64,000 nucleotides of DNA from Pseudarthrobacter defluvii. Lineage in GTDB: Bacteria; Actinomycetota; Actinomycetes; Actinomycetales; Micrococcaceae. Made by a program: the position numbers and the translations under genes. The stretch spans positions 4,157,454-4,221,453 of the forward strand of contig NZ_CP066362.1 in NCBI RefSeq assembly GCF_030323865.1, read 5' to 3'. Under the pieces are notes generated by a model, which did not search any database, had not been told where the DNA came from, and was given only the letters and a program-made list of their open reading frames with translations. Below are positions 1 through 8,111 of the stretch, one piece after another (positions within the stretch are counted from its first letter, which is position 1; every line of letters begins with the position of its first letter).

Positions 1-716
1 ACTGCTATGTGCTTGTACGTCCAGGGCAGCCGGGGGACGTCGGCCAGCAGGCCGGCGGAAGAGTAGAGGATGACCACCAGTCCGGTGATTGAAGCTCCGG
101 CGAGCCACCCGGAGTGCGCGCCCGGCCGGGCAACGCTCCAGATGCACAGGGCGACTACGAGGGCCAGCGAAATGTACCAGGCGGCCGGGAAGGCTGTCAG
201 GAGGCCATAGTCCCCCAAATGGTGGTTTGTGGACTCCAGTGTGGTTGCCCACAGCACCATGGCCGCCAGGAGGACCAGCCAGGGCGCATAAGTGGCAAGC
301 TGCGGACGCGGCAGCCGGGCAGGAGCCTGCCAGGCATCGCGTGGCCCGGGGACCAGCAGGACGGTCACGGACACAAGCAGGATTCCGACGGCGGCGGGCC
401 GGGGATTCCAGAGCTGGAGCCACCCCATGACGGCGGCAGTCAGGGCGAAAGCGGTTGCGCCGGCGACGACCGTGAAGACAAAGCGGGCAACGGGATCCAC
501 GTGGCGCAGCCACCGGACCAGCGCCCAGCCGGGGACGGCAAGGCATACCAGGAGTTTGGCTCCGGCCATGGATTCGCCACCGGCATCGAACAGGATCAGG
601 ACCGCCGTCAATGCACCCAGCAGGGCCAGGACGTACTCCGGATAGCCTGGCCTGCGCCGGCGGGAAGTGCGGGAGTGCATTGGGCCGGACACGTCACCCC
701 TGATAAGAAGCGCCAT
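1..716 (-). CDS. Multi-pass membrane protein of the polysaccharide locus, 3' end outside window
   Basis: The frame is open from an ATG at 716 to the window edge (238 codons), so the C-terminus is missing. An AT-rich GGAG-type ribosome site lies about 10 bases upstream. After a short Arg-rich cytoplasmic start, about seven hydrophobic segments follow closely. The visible part ends in a Pro-Trp-Thr-Tyr-Lys-His loop. That architecture fits a large integral-membrane glycosyltransferase or related polysaccharide protein, but no catalytic motif is visible in this fragment, so the function is left open. It is the last visible member of a leftward run after three family-2 glycosyltransferases, separated from them by a strong hairpin. 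Confidence 0.75.
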   Translation of the reverse strand, partial: MALLIRGDVSGPMHSRTSRRRRPGYPEYVLALLGALTAVLILFDAGGESMAGAKLLVCLAVPGWALVRWLRHVDPVARFVFTVVAGATAFALTAAVMGWLQLWNPRPAAVGILLVSVTVLLVPGPRDAWQAPARLPRPQLATYAPWLVLLAAMVLWATTLESTNHHLGDYGLLTAFPAAWYISLALVVALCIWSVARPGAHSGWLAGASITGLVVILYSSAGLLADVPRLPWTYKHIA

Positions 717-749
717 ACTGTTTCAACTCCTGGATGTTGCTCTTGCCGC

Positions 750-777
750 CGGCGGAGCGGGTCTCCCCGCTCCGCCG
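750..777 (-). terminator. Strong intergenic hairpin, possible partial terminator
   Basis: A 12-bp perfect stem (750-761 with 766-777) closes a 4-base loop between the glycosyltransferase ending at 808 and the membrane-protein gene starting at 716. No U-run follows in the leftward direction. It may therefore act as an mRNA-stabilising or attenuating hairpin rather than a full intrinsic terminator. Confidence 0.45.
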
Positions 778-807
778 CTGTGGACTGTGTTGTCTTAGCT
801 GCTTGTC

Positions 808-2106
808 CTAACTGCCCGCAGCCCTGCGCGACTGCAGATATTTGTAGGGCCCGAAGGCCACAGCCAGCAGCTGCAGCCAGACAAGCCTGGAGACCTGGGC
901 CTCGAGGGAGCTGTGCACCGGGGAGCCCTGGAGGGCAGGCTGGATGGGCTGTGGGCGGCGGTTCAGGAACTCGAGCCCTACCCCCCAGCTCCTGGCAAGT
1001 GCCAGCCGTGCAGTACGGGGGTCCATCATCACCTTGGTCATCCACGCCCCGAGGCCATTGCCGTAGCCCCGGGCCTGCACACGCAGGTCTTCCAGCCCGT
1101 CCCGGTGGCGGTGCCACACGATGGCGGCCGGCTGGACCACCAACGCGTGCCCCTCGAGGATGACCCGGGTGAACATGTCGATGTCCTCGCCGCCGCCCGT
1201 GGGAGTGCCTACCCCCAGGGCGGGATCAAAACCGCCGAGTCGGAGGGCGGCCTGTCGCCGCAGTGCGAAGTTGGCACCCGTCCCGAATGCTCCCGGACTG
1301 AAGGGGAATTTGGCCAGTGCAGCGGGCGGGTTTGCCAGCGAGTAGACCTGCGGGACCAGGCTCCGTGACCAGCTGACCTTCGAGTCAAAGTAGCCCTGGG
1401 CGGGAGTGCGGAGCTCTCCCGCCGGGACCAGCCCCGTCACGCAGGCCGCTCCCGGCACGGCTTCGAATGCCGCTGCGATTTCCCGCAGCCAGGACCTGTC
1501 CACCACCACGTCGTCATCAGTAAAAGCCACGAGGTCTCCCTTGGCGTGGCGCAGGCCGGTATTCCTGGCGTGGGAGAGGCCCGGAACGGGTTCCGTCACC
1601 AGCCGTACCCGCTGGTCCCGGAACTCCTGGCGGACTAGTTCCTCTGTGGCGCGCGTTGCCGGCGCGTTGTCCACCACCACCACGTCGAAGCGCGGGTAGT
1701 CCAGGGCCAGGATTGTCATCAAGGCCCCGCGCAGCTGCTGGGTACGGTCCCTGGTGCACACCACCACAGTGATGTGCGGGGCACTCACAGCCGGCGGGAA
1801 TGATGGGACTGGCGGCAGGGCCGCCAGGGCGTCCTCGAAGACAGCCCGATCCACGATTCCCGCCGGCGACGGCACATCGACGAATCCCCGCACAGCCCCC
1901 GACGCGCGCACCAGCAGCCGTGCCCGTTCGTATCCAGCATGGTTCTCCAGTTCAAAGCGCGAACAGTCCGCGAGGTCTTCCAGATCCACGGACCCGATCC
2001 ACCGCGCCCCCGGCCAGGCCGGCGGCAACGGGGACTCCATGGCGGGCACCAGGATCAGTGCCTCGCCCCGGAGCTCCTCAAGCACTTGGCTGGCGCCTTC
2101 ACTCAT
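808..2106 (-). CDS. Family 2 glycosyltransferase
   Basis: Predicted to transfer a sugar from a nucleotide donor during assembly of the surface polysaccharide, at the cytoplasmic membrane face. The protein is 432 aa. Residues 1-110 are a poorly recognisable N-terminal region. A GT-A fold starts near 111 (HITVVVCTRDR), with the metal-binding Asp cluster FTDDD at about 196-199 and an acceptor-side GGGEDIDMF motif further on. The reading frame stays open upstream to 2535, but the ATG at 2106 is preferred because ATGA at 2103-2106 overlaps the stop of the upstream glycosyltransferase, giving translational coupling. Donor and acceptor cannot be told from sequence. Confidence 0.88.
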   Translation of the reverse strand: MSEGASQVLEELRGEALILVPAMESPLPPAWPGARWIGSVDLEDLADCSRFELENHAGYERARLLVRASGAVRGFVDVPSPAGIVDRAVFEDALAALPPVPSFPPAVSAPHITVVVCTRDRTQQLRGALMTILALDYPRFDVVVVDNAPATRATEELVRQEFRDQRVRLVTEPVPGLSHARNTGLRHAKGDLVAFTDDDVVVDRSWLREIAAAFEAVPGAACVTGLVPAGELRTPAQGYFDSKVSWSRSLVPQVYSLANPPAALAKFPFSPGAFGTGANFALRRQAALRLGGFDPALGVGTPTGGGEDIDMFTRVILEGHALVVQPAAIVWHRHRDGLEDLRVQARGYGNGLGAWMTKVMMDPRTARLALARSWGVGLEFLNRRPQPIQPALQGSPVHSSLEAQVSRLVWLQLLAVAFGPYKYLQSRRAAGS

Positions 2107-3107
2107 TGCACTTCCCTCCACTGCCCACCGGTTACAACCAGGACTTGATCCTCTTCTTCCGGCCCGGTCCAATGCTGGAGCCGACGCCCGCGGAAGTACC
2201 CGGCAGCGGTGCACGCCAGGACGGCGATGACGGCACCGGCACGGCCCAGCCCGTCGGGGCTGCCATCCCGCCCCCACGATGTGAGGCCGGTGAACACTGC
2301 GCGAGGGAGCACGCTGCGGACATAACGGCGTTCCGGACCGAGTGCCCGTTTGTGGCCCACCAGCTGGCTGACCTGGGCTTTGGACAATCCCTCGGACCAG
2401 GACCTGGACATCATGTAGCGCCAGGTTCCGCGGGACGCGGGAACGTGATGGCGGACCAGTGCCGCCGGTTCGTAGACAATGCGCGAGCCCGGTGAGCCCA
2501 TCCGGGAACGGATGCAGATCTCGGTCTCCTCGCATCCCAGCGGCAAAGTGCCCTTGCGGCCCAGCGACTGGTTGAAGCCACCCACCTGCCGCAGCACCTC
2601 AAGCCGGAAGGACATGTTGGCACCGATGACGTTGCGGACTTCCGAAGCCACACGGGGCAAGCCGCGGTGGCTGCATCCAACAATCCAGTCCAGCTCTTCG
2701 GCGAAGTACCCTGGCCGGCCGGATTCCCACAGCGGGACCACCTTCCCGCCCACCGCCAGCACGTCCGGATCGTCGTACAGCGCAACCAGGCGCTCGAGCC
2801 AATCCGAGGCCGCCTCGGCGTCGTCGTCAAGGAAAGCGACGATGTCCGATTCGGCGAGCCCAACGCCCGTATTGCGGGCACCGGACAACCCGGGCAGGCC
2901 GGTGCTCTCAACTACCGTGACGTCGTCGACGATCTCGATGAGGCGCTCGTACAGGTCCTCGTTGTGGTCGATGACCACCAGGATCTGGTCCGGGGCAAGG
3001 GTCTGGTTGCGGACTGATTCGATGACGTCCAGCAGCATGCCCCACCGCTCCGAGGTGTAGGCGCAGATCACCACTGACACGGACAGGGGTTTGGCACGGT
3101 CAAGCAT
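2103..3107 (-). CDS. Family 2 glycosyltransferase
   Basis: A second GT-A enzyme of about 334 aa. The nucleotide-binding strand SVSVVICAYTSER lies right at the N-terminus, the catalytic-metal motif FLDDDAEA near residue 95, and a CEETEIC acceptor/base motif near residue 195. The C-terminus has a weak hydrophobic stretch that may associate with the membrane. The ATG at 3107 overlaps the upstream stop by 8 bases. A TTG at 3131 has a better AGGA ribosome site and would add eight residues, so the start is uncertain. It sits in a tightly overlapping leftward unit with its two neighbours and probably adds successive sugars of one repeat unit. Confidence 0.87.
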   Translation of the reverse strand: MLDRAKPLSVSVVICAYTSERWGMLLDVIESVRNQTLAPDQILVVIDHNEDLYERLIEIVDDVTVVESTGLPGLSGARNTGVGLAESDIVAFLDDDAEAASDWLERLVALYDDPDVLAVGGKVVPLWESGRPGYFAEELDWIVGCSHRGLPRVASEVRNVIGANMSFRLEVLRQVGGFNQSLGRKGTLPLGCEETEICIRSRMGSPGSRIVYEPAALVRHHVPASRGTWRYMMSRSWSEGLSKAQVSQLVGHKRALGPERRYVRSVLPRAVFTGLTSWGRDGSPDGLGRAGAVIAVLACTAAGYFRGRRLQHWTGPEEEDQVLVVTGGQWREVQ

Positions 3108-4071
3108 GCTGGCCCACCGCCGCTGCAACAAGGGCTTCCTGCTTCACGGCCGGGGCGAGGACGCTGTGCGGATCCACGGGGAGCCTGGGGAAGCGGACGT
3201 TGGAGTAGGTGTACTTCACGCGGCGGAGTGCTTCCGGGCGGGCTCCTGCCGTGGGTGCCTCCCAAAGGGTGCATTCCCGGGCCAGCGTGTGCAGGACCCG
3301 CCACCCGTCGCGGAACGTCTGGAGGTTGGACGCCCCCGAAATCCGGTCCAGCTCGAGGCTGGGGACCTCGGCGATCCGCAGGCCGGCCCTGGCTGCCCGG
3401 ACAATGAGTTCGGTCTCGATTTCGAAGCCGTCGGACTGCAGCTCCAGCACCTCCAGGCACTCCCGCCGGAAGGCGATGTACCCGTAGCAGAGATCCGAGT
3501 AATTGCTGTGCAGCACAGCGTTCGCAAGTCCGGTCAGCGCCCGGTTGCCGGCCTTGCGGAGCCGGGTCAGGTCTTCGGACCCGCCACCGGTAACGTGCCG
3601 GGAGCCCTTCACGAAATCAAAATCATGCTGGAGCGGTGCGACGAACCACCCGATCTCCTGGGGGTCCATACTCCCGTCAGCGTCCAGCATCACGATGATG
3701 TCCCCTGTCGCGGCTGCAAAGCCGGCACGGAGGGCTACACCTTTCCCCTTTCGGGTTTCGTTAACCACCACCACGTCAGCGCGCAGTGCCTTGGCCACTT
3801 CAACAGTGTTGTCCTGCGAGCGGCCGTCCACGATGATCACCTCATCCACATAGGCGGGCATCCGGCGGAGAACCCAGGGGAGGTTTTTTTCCTCATTCAG
3901 CGTCGGAATGACCACGCTGATTGAGGCCTGTGGAGATAGAATTCCCGGCTCGGAAAACAGAGCTGGAAGTTGGGGCGAAATCGACAATTGCCTCACCACT
4001 TCATGACAGTTCGGATTCTTGACAATGCCGCCGGCCGTTATGGCGGCGGCACCAACGCTTAATCCGGTCAT
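3100..4071 (-). CDS. Family 2 glycosyltransferase, dolichol-phosphate-mannose synthase-like
   Basis: This GT-A protein of about 323 aa has SVVIPTLNEEKNL, VIIVDGRSQDNT and VMLDADGSMDP. That is the classic order of the polyprenyl-phosphate sugar synthase / DPM1-like group, with DAD as the metal site. An unusual N-terminal extension of about 50 residues precedes the domain. No C-terminal GtrA-type membrane anchor is seen. ATG 4071 is chosen; a TTG at 4095 is an alternative. It is the first gene of the leftward glycosyltransferase unit and should be transcribed from the divergent region to its right. Confidence 0.85.
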   Translation of the reverse strand: MTGLSVGAAAITAGGIVKNPNCHEVVRQLSISPQLPALFSEPGILSPQASISVVIPTLNEEKNLPWVLRRMPAYVDEVIIVDGRSQDNTVEVAKALRADVVVVNETRKGKGVALRAGFAAATGDIIVMLDADGSMDPQEIGWFVAPLQHDFDFVKGSRHVTGGGSEDLTRLRKAGNRALTGLANAVLHSNYSDLCYGYIAFRRECLEVLELQSDGFEIETELIVRAARAGLRIAEVPSLELDRISGASNLQTFRDGWRVLHTLARECTLWEAPTAGARPEALRRVKYTYSNVRFPRLPVDPHSVLAPAVKQEALVAAAVGQHA

Positions 4072-4429
4072 GGTCTGGTCGCTGTCCCCCAGCAACCCAT
4101 CGCCAATCCTCTGGCCGTTCCGGAAGACTATCCCCTACCTAATGCGGGTATCACGAGTAGTAGGTACTCGCTTTTCACCTGGGGTTTACCCCCTGTTAGG
4201 CAAGTAAAGGGGTGGCTTACGGCGCAAATCGTTAGGTATAGGGGATCCTGCGGCCCCAAAAAGCGTTAGGTAGGGGATAGGGAAAAACCCCTTTTTAGGT
4301 ATGGCAACGGCATTGCCCCAGTAGGAGTGCGGGCATACGCTTCTCGGTACTTGGGGGCGGAGAGCTCATCGTGACTGGGCCTATGGGCAGACGTTCCCCG
4401 ACTGTTTCCCAAGCCCCAGGAGTTCCCTT
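4072..4429. promoter_or_regulatory. Divergent intergenic region with TTAGGTA repeats
   Basis: No gene is seen in this stretch. It separates the leftward glycosyltransferase unit from the rightward secreted protein. CTATCCCCTACCTAA at 4128-4142 is the exact reverse complement of 4266-4280. A near copy, TTAGGTATAGGGGAT, lies at 4232-4246, and a further TTAGGTA at 4295-4301. A smaller inverted repeat (CGAGTA...TACTCG) spans 4154-4170. The arrangement looks like a multi-site operator region for one DNA-binding protein. The ribosome site AGGAG of the 4430 gene lies at its right end. Confidence 0.5.
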
Positions 4430-6673
4430 ATGAAGCTCAGACGCAGACATTTCTTTAGCCGGACGGGCCAGGCCCTCACCGTCGCACTGGTTCTTGCAGC
4501 CTCCATCCTCGGCCTACCCGGGCCGGCCGTGGCGGACACCGTTTACGGCACCCAAGGCATGGCCTACTCAGGGGTTTCCAACCCGCCAACGTCCGACAAG
4601 CCGCAAAGCAAGCTGTGGTGGAATGACGGGTCCTGGTGGGCGGACATGTGGAAGTCCGGAACCGGGTGGAGCATTTACCGGCTGGACCGGGCCTCAAAGA
4701 CCTGGGTGGACACCGGGGTTGTGAACGACACCAGGGCCAGCACGCTGGCGGACACGATGTGGGACGGATCCCATCTCTACATCGCTTCCCATGTTGTGAC
4801 CATCACCGGCGATGGCACCCCCAAGCCCTCACTTTCGAACTCACCGGCAAAGCTCTACCGGTACAGCTACGCCGGCGGCAAGTACACGCTGGACAGCGGC
4901 TTCCCCACCACCATCACCAACAATTCCAGTGAATCCATGACGATCGACAAGGACACCACGGGCCGGGTCTGGGCAACCTGGACGCAGGTGGGCGGGAATT
5001 CGACGTCGGGATACACCAACACGGTGTACATGAATGCCGCCGCCAACAGCGGCGCCTCCTGGGGGACACCTTTCGTCCTTCCGGTCAGCAACCCGAACCC
5101 TGCCCCGGACGACATCTCCGCCGTGGTCGCCTTCGGCAACGGACAGATCGGGGTGATGTGGAGCGACCATAAGGCGAACACCGTCTGGTGGGCCACCCAC
5201 AAGGACTCAGATGCCGCCAACGCGTCCTGGAAACTGCAGCCCGCACTGCGCGGTAACGGCCAGTCCGATGACCACCTGAACCTCAAGACCCTGCAGGCAG
5301 ATACCACCGGCCGGGTCTTCGCGGCGGTCAAGACCAGCCTGAACGACATCTCAAGCGACAAGACCCTGCCGCAGGAGATCCTCCTGGTCTTCAAGCCGGG
5401 CACGGGAGCTTTCACGCAGTCCACGATCGCCAAGACCGGCGACTGCGTATCCCGCCCCCAGATCATCCTGGACACCCAGAACAACCTGGTGCGGGCGTTC
5501 CACACGGCTCCGCCGACCTCGGTTTCGGGCTGTGCCTACTCCGGCGTCGCGGGCAGCATCTATGAGAAGACCGCATCCATGGACAATCCTGTTTTCGGCT
5601 CCGGCCGCGGGACGCCCATCATGCAGGCGGCATCGTCGTCGAACATCAACGACGTAACCACCAGCAAGCAGAGCGTGAACAACGCCACCGGGCTGGTGGT
5701 CATGGCCAGCGACAACGTGGCCAAGCGCTATTGGTTCTCGGACCGCCCCCTGGGCAGCACCCCGCCGCCCGCGGGCCAGGCGCCGGTAGCTTCGTTTACC
5801 GCCAACCCGACGTCCGGTGCTGCTCCGCTGAACGTCACGTTCACGGACACGTCCACTAATACGCCTACGTCCTGGGCGTGGGACTTCGGCGACGGCGGCA
5901 CGTCCACCGCGCAGAATCCAGTCCATTCATATGCGGCGGCGGGGACCTACACCGCCAAACTGACGGCCACCAACAGCGCAGGATCGTCCTCTGCAAGCAC
6001 CACCATCACCGTGGGCACGGCACCGCCGCCCGCAACCGGCGGCATCACGGTTGTGAATTCCAGCACCGCAAACTCCGGGACCGCTGTGACCACGGCGTCG
6101 CTGCCGGTACCCGCGGGCACCGCAGCCGGCGACGTGCTGGTGGCCTCCATCACCACGGACCTGAATCCGAACCTGACGGCACCGGCCGGCTGGACAACCA
6201 TGGTGAATGCGAAGTCCATCAACAGCACGTCAACCTCCGGGGCGCGGGCGTTTGCCTACTACAAGGTGGTAGGTGCCGGGGATCCGGCAACGTACAACTG
6301 GGCCCTCAGCACCGCTGCCAAGTGGGGCGGCGGCATCACCGCCTACCGCGGCGTCAACAACACCACGCCGCTGGACAGCTCCGTGGTTACCGCTGCTGAC
6401 ACCAGCTACTCAGCCACCAGCATCACGGTGGGCAGTATCACCACTGCCACCAACGGCGCGATGTTGATTGGCGGCGTGGCATGCGACTGCAGCGCCCCTG
6501 TAGTCACACCCCCGTCCGGATGGACCGAACGGTGGGAGGCTGCGGCCGGCCAGATCGCCGAGCAAGCGGACAAACCGCAGCCGACGGCGGGCGCCAGCGG
6601 AACAGCCACCTGGACCCTCAGTGCCGCCAGGGCGGTGGCCGCCTGGCGGGCAGCCCTCAAGCCGGCGGCCTAA
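4430..6673 (+). CDS. Secreted multidomain protein with a PKD domain
   Basis: The 747-aa product starts with a clear signal peptide: Arg-rich start, hydrophobic core, cleavage near residue 35 after AVA. Residues about 38-445 form a Trp/Gly-rich region reminiscent of a beta-propeller or sialidase-like repeat fold. Residues about 454-528 are a PKD domain (APVASFTANPTSG start, WDFGDGGTS core, YTAKLTATN end). Residues about 537-747 are a further beta-rich module. No anchor or sorting signal is visible, so it is probably released or held in the polysaccharide layer. An adhesive, carbohydrate-binding or lytic role is possible; no catalytic residues were identified. It is transcribed away from the glycosyltransferase arm. 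Confidence 0.85.
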   Translation: MKLRRRHFFSRTGQALTVALVLAASILGLPGPAVADTVYGTQGMAYSGVSNPPTSDKPQSKLWWNDGSWWADMWKSGTGWSIYRLDRASKTWVDTGVVNDTRASTLADTMWDGSHLYIASHVVTITGDGTPKPSLSNSPAKLYRYSYAGGKYTLDSGFPTTITNNSSESMTIDKDTTGRVWATWTQVGGNSTSGYTNTVYMNAAANSGASWGTPFVLPVSNPNPAPDDISAVVAFGNGQIGVMWSDHKANTVWWATHKDSDAANASWKLQPALRGNGQSDDHLNLKTLQADTTGRVFAAVKTSLNDISSDKTLPQEILLVFKPGTGAFTQSTIAKTGDCVSRPQIILDTQNNLVRAFHTAPPTSVSGCAYSGVAGSIYEKTASMDNPVFGSGRGTPIMQAASSSNINDVTTSKQSVNNATGLVVMASDNVAKRYWFSDRPLGSTPPPAGQAPVASFTANPTSGAAPLNVTFTDTSTNTPTSWAWDFGDGGTSTAQNPVHSYAAAGTYTAKLTATNSAGSSSASTTITVGTAPPPATGGITVVNSSTANSGTAVTTASLPVPAGTAAGDVLVASITTDLNPNLTAPAGWTTMVNAKSINSTSTSGARAFAYYKVVGAGDPATYNWALSTAAKWGGGITAYRGVNNTTPLDSSVVTAADTSYSATSITVGSITTATNGAMLIGGVACDCSAPVVTPPSGWTERWEAAAGQIAEQADKPQPTAGASGTATWTLSAARAVAAWRAALKPAA

Positions 6674-6684
6674 TGGAACTCATA

Positions 6685-6718
6685 ACTGAATAGACAACTA
6701 AATAGACAACTGAATACA
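6685..6718. repeat. 12-bp tandem repeat, nearly three copies
   Basis: The unit ACTGAATAGACA is followed by ACTAAATAGACA and a partial ACTGAATACA. It lies between the stop codon of the secreted PKD protein and the downstream hairpin. Confidence 0.8.
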
Positions 6719-6763
6719 GGAGCGGCTCCGGCACGCCACATACGGCGGACCGGAGCCGCTCCT
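6718..6763. terminator. Bidirectional terminator-like hairpin between convergent genes
   Basis: AGGAGCGGCTCCGG at 6718-6731 pairs perfectly with 6750-6763 (14 bp, 18-base loop). It lies between the rightward PKD-protein gene and the leftward phosphoesterase gene. A long U-run is lacking on either side, but the stem strength and convergent position support termination. Confidence 0.65.
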
Positions 6764-6807
6764 ATTGTGCAATTGGCGCGCAGAAGCTGGCTCAACCAGC
6801 CGGGCCA

Positions 6808-7833
6808 TCAACGACCAATGGAAAACTGGTCCGTGAATGTGTACCCGGCCGCGGGCACAAAGCGGGCATCCAACCGGGCCTCGGTAATCGTCACATCCAG
6901 TGTCCCCAGCGCAGGATCCTTGTTTACCCCGGACCATGCAGCAAAATAACCTGCCTCAGGATCATCGGCCTGAACCTTGTGCCCTCCCAGCCCGCCGGTG
7001 CCGACACCCGCAAAGACCGTCCCCTTTCCCTGCGTCACCGGACCCTCGGCGTCGGAAATGCAGGACTTCTCGGTCCGGCCGGGAGTAATCCAGGCGCAAG
7101 CACCGCCCACCGCCAACTGGTGGCTGCGCTGGTATACGTGCTCGTGCGCCGTCAGCACAAGGTCAACATTCTTGCTGACCAGGAGGTTGGTGATCTCCTG
7201 GCCCGCGACGCAGCCATATTTGCCCAGGCTGAAGCAGGGCGCGTGCATGGCCACCACAGTCCAGCGGATGCCGGCGCCACGGGCACCATCAATGGCGTCC
7301 TCAGTCCATTTCCAGCGATCGCTCCCGCCGGAATAGTCCAGTTCCTTGCCGTCCTGGAACTCCAAACCGGGCGAAATCAGGATGATCCGGGCCAGCGGCC
7401 GGTCCTGCGGAATGTCCACGTACCACTGGACTCCATACTCGCCCTGGAGGCCGGGCAGCCTGTTGGGCAGGCACCGGGCAAAGTTGGCGATCAGGCCATC
7501 GTGGCCGTCACTTTCATGGTTGCCCGTGATGAGTTGAAAAGGGAAGTCCGGGCCGAGCTTCCGGGTCACCATCCGGCAAAATTCCTGCTCAGCGCCTGCC
7601 TTGTAGGAGAAGTCACCCAAGGCCACGTTGAAGTCCGGTTTAAGTCGGGCCACCACGTCCAGCACCTGCCGCGCCCCCGACCCCATGCCAAGATCACCGG
7701 AGGCAGTGAAGCGCACAGAGCGGTCATCCGGTTTCGGCTGCTCCTGGCAGGCGGAAAGGCCGGTACAGACCACGGCCGCAAGGGCTACGGCCCAAAGGCG
7801 GTTGCCGGCATTTCCCATTGGCCGTCCCAGCAT
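6808..7833 (-). CDS. Metallophosphoesterase lipoprotein
   Basis: A 341-aa protein with a lipoprotein signal (hydrophobic run ending in LSAC, Cys near residue 29), so it should be anchored on the outer face of the membrane. The calcineurin-like phosphoesterase motifs are in order: GDLG, GDFSYK, GNHES, MHAPCF and AHEHVYQRS, supplying the dinuclear metal ligands. The family covers purple-acid-phosphatase-like and nucleotidase-like enzymes; the substrate is unknown. An in-frame ATG at 7818 is an alternative start. It converges on the PKD-protein gene, and the shared extracellular location suggests linked surface roles, which is inference. Confidence 0.87.
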   Translation of the reverse strand: MLGRPMGNAGNRLWAVALAAVVCTGLSACQEQPKPDDRSVRFTASGDLGMGSGARQVLDVVARLKPDFNVALGDFSYKAGAEQEFCRMVTRKLGPDFPFQLITGNHESDGHDGLIANFARCLPNRLPGLQGEYGVQWYVDIPQDRPLARIILISPGLEFQDGKELDYSGGSDRWKWTEDAIDGARGAGIRWTVVAMHAPCFSLGKYGCVAGQEITNLLVSKNVDLVLTAHEHVYQRSHQLAVGGACAWITPGRTEKSCISDAEGPVTQGKGTVFAGVGTGGLGGHKVQADDPEAGYFAAWSGVNKDPALGTLDVTITEARLDARFVPAAGYTFTDQFSIGR

Positions 7834-8111
7834 CGAAGCGTCCCAAGCCGTGTGGACGACAGCATAACTGGCAGCGATAAGTACTGGCGAGGGACCTTTG
7901 GCCCCACTAACGGCAGCGATTTAAGGGGCTGCAATATTAAGCAGGCAAAGAGTCCAATCTTGATGAAATCCAGCGGTAACCATGTGGTGTGGCTGCTGGT
8001 TGCGGGGCTATATTCGCATGTACCGGCAGGATCCGCACTGGGGAGCGGATGTTGCGGCATGAAATCGGTTGTGCAGGAAGCGGTCTCCTTCTTCGACGAA
8101 TTGGGGACGCG

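Noticed and set aside
2107..2535. N-terminal extension of the glycosyltransferase ending at 808
   Set aside because: It reads through the upstream glycosyltransferase gene in another frame; the ATGA overlap at 2103-2106 fixes the start.
7989..8111. Upstream start of the LAL-type regulator
   Set aside because: The added residues resemble no regulator N-terminus, and ATG 8112 has GGGGA at good distance and the family start MPLIGR.
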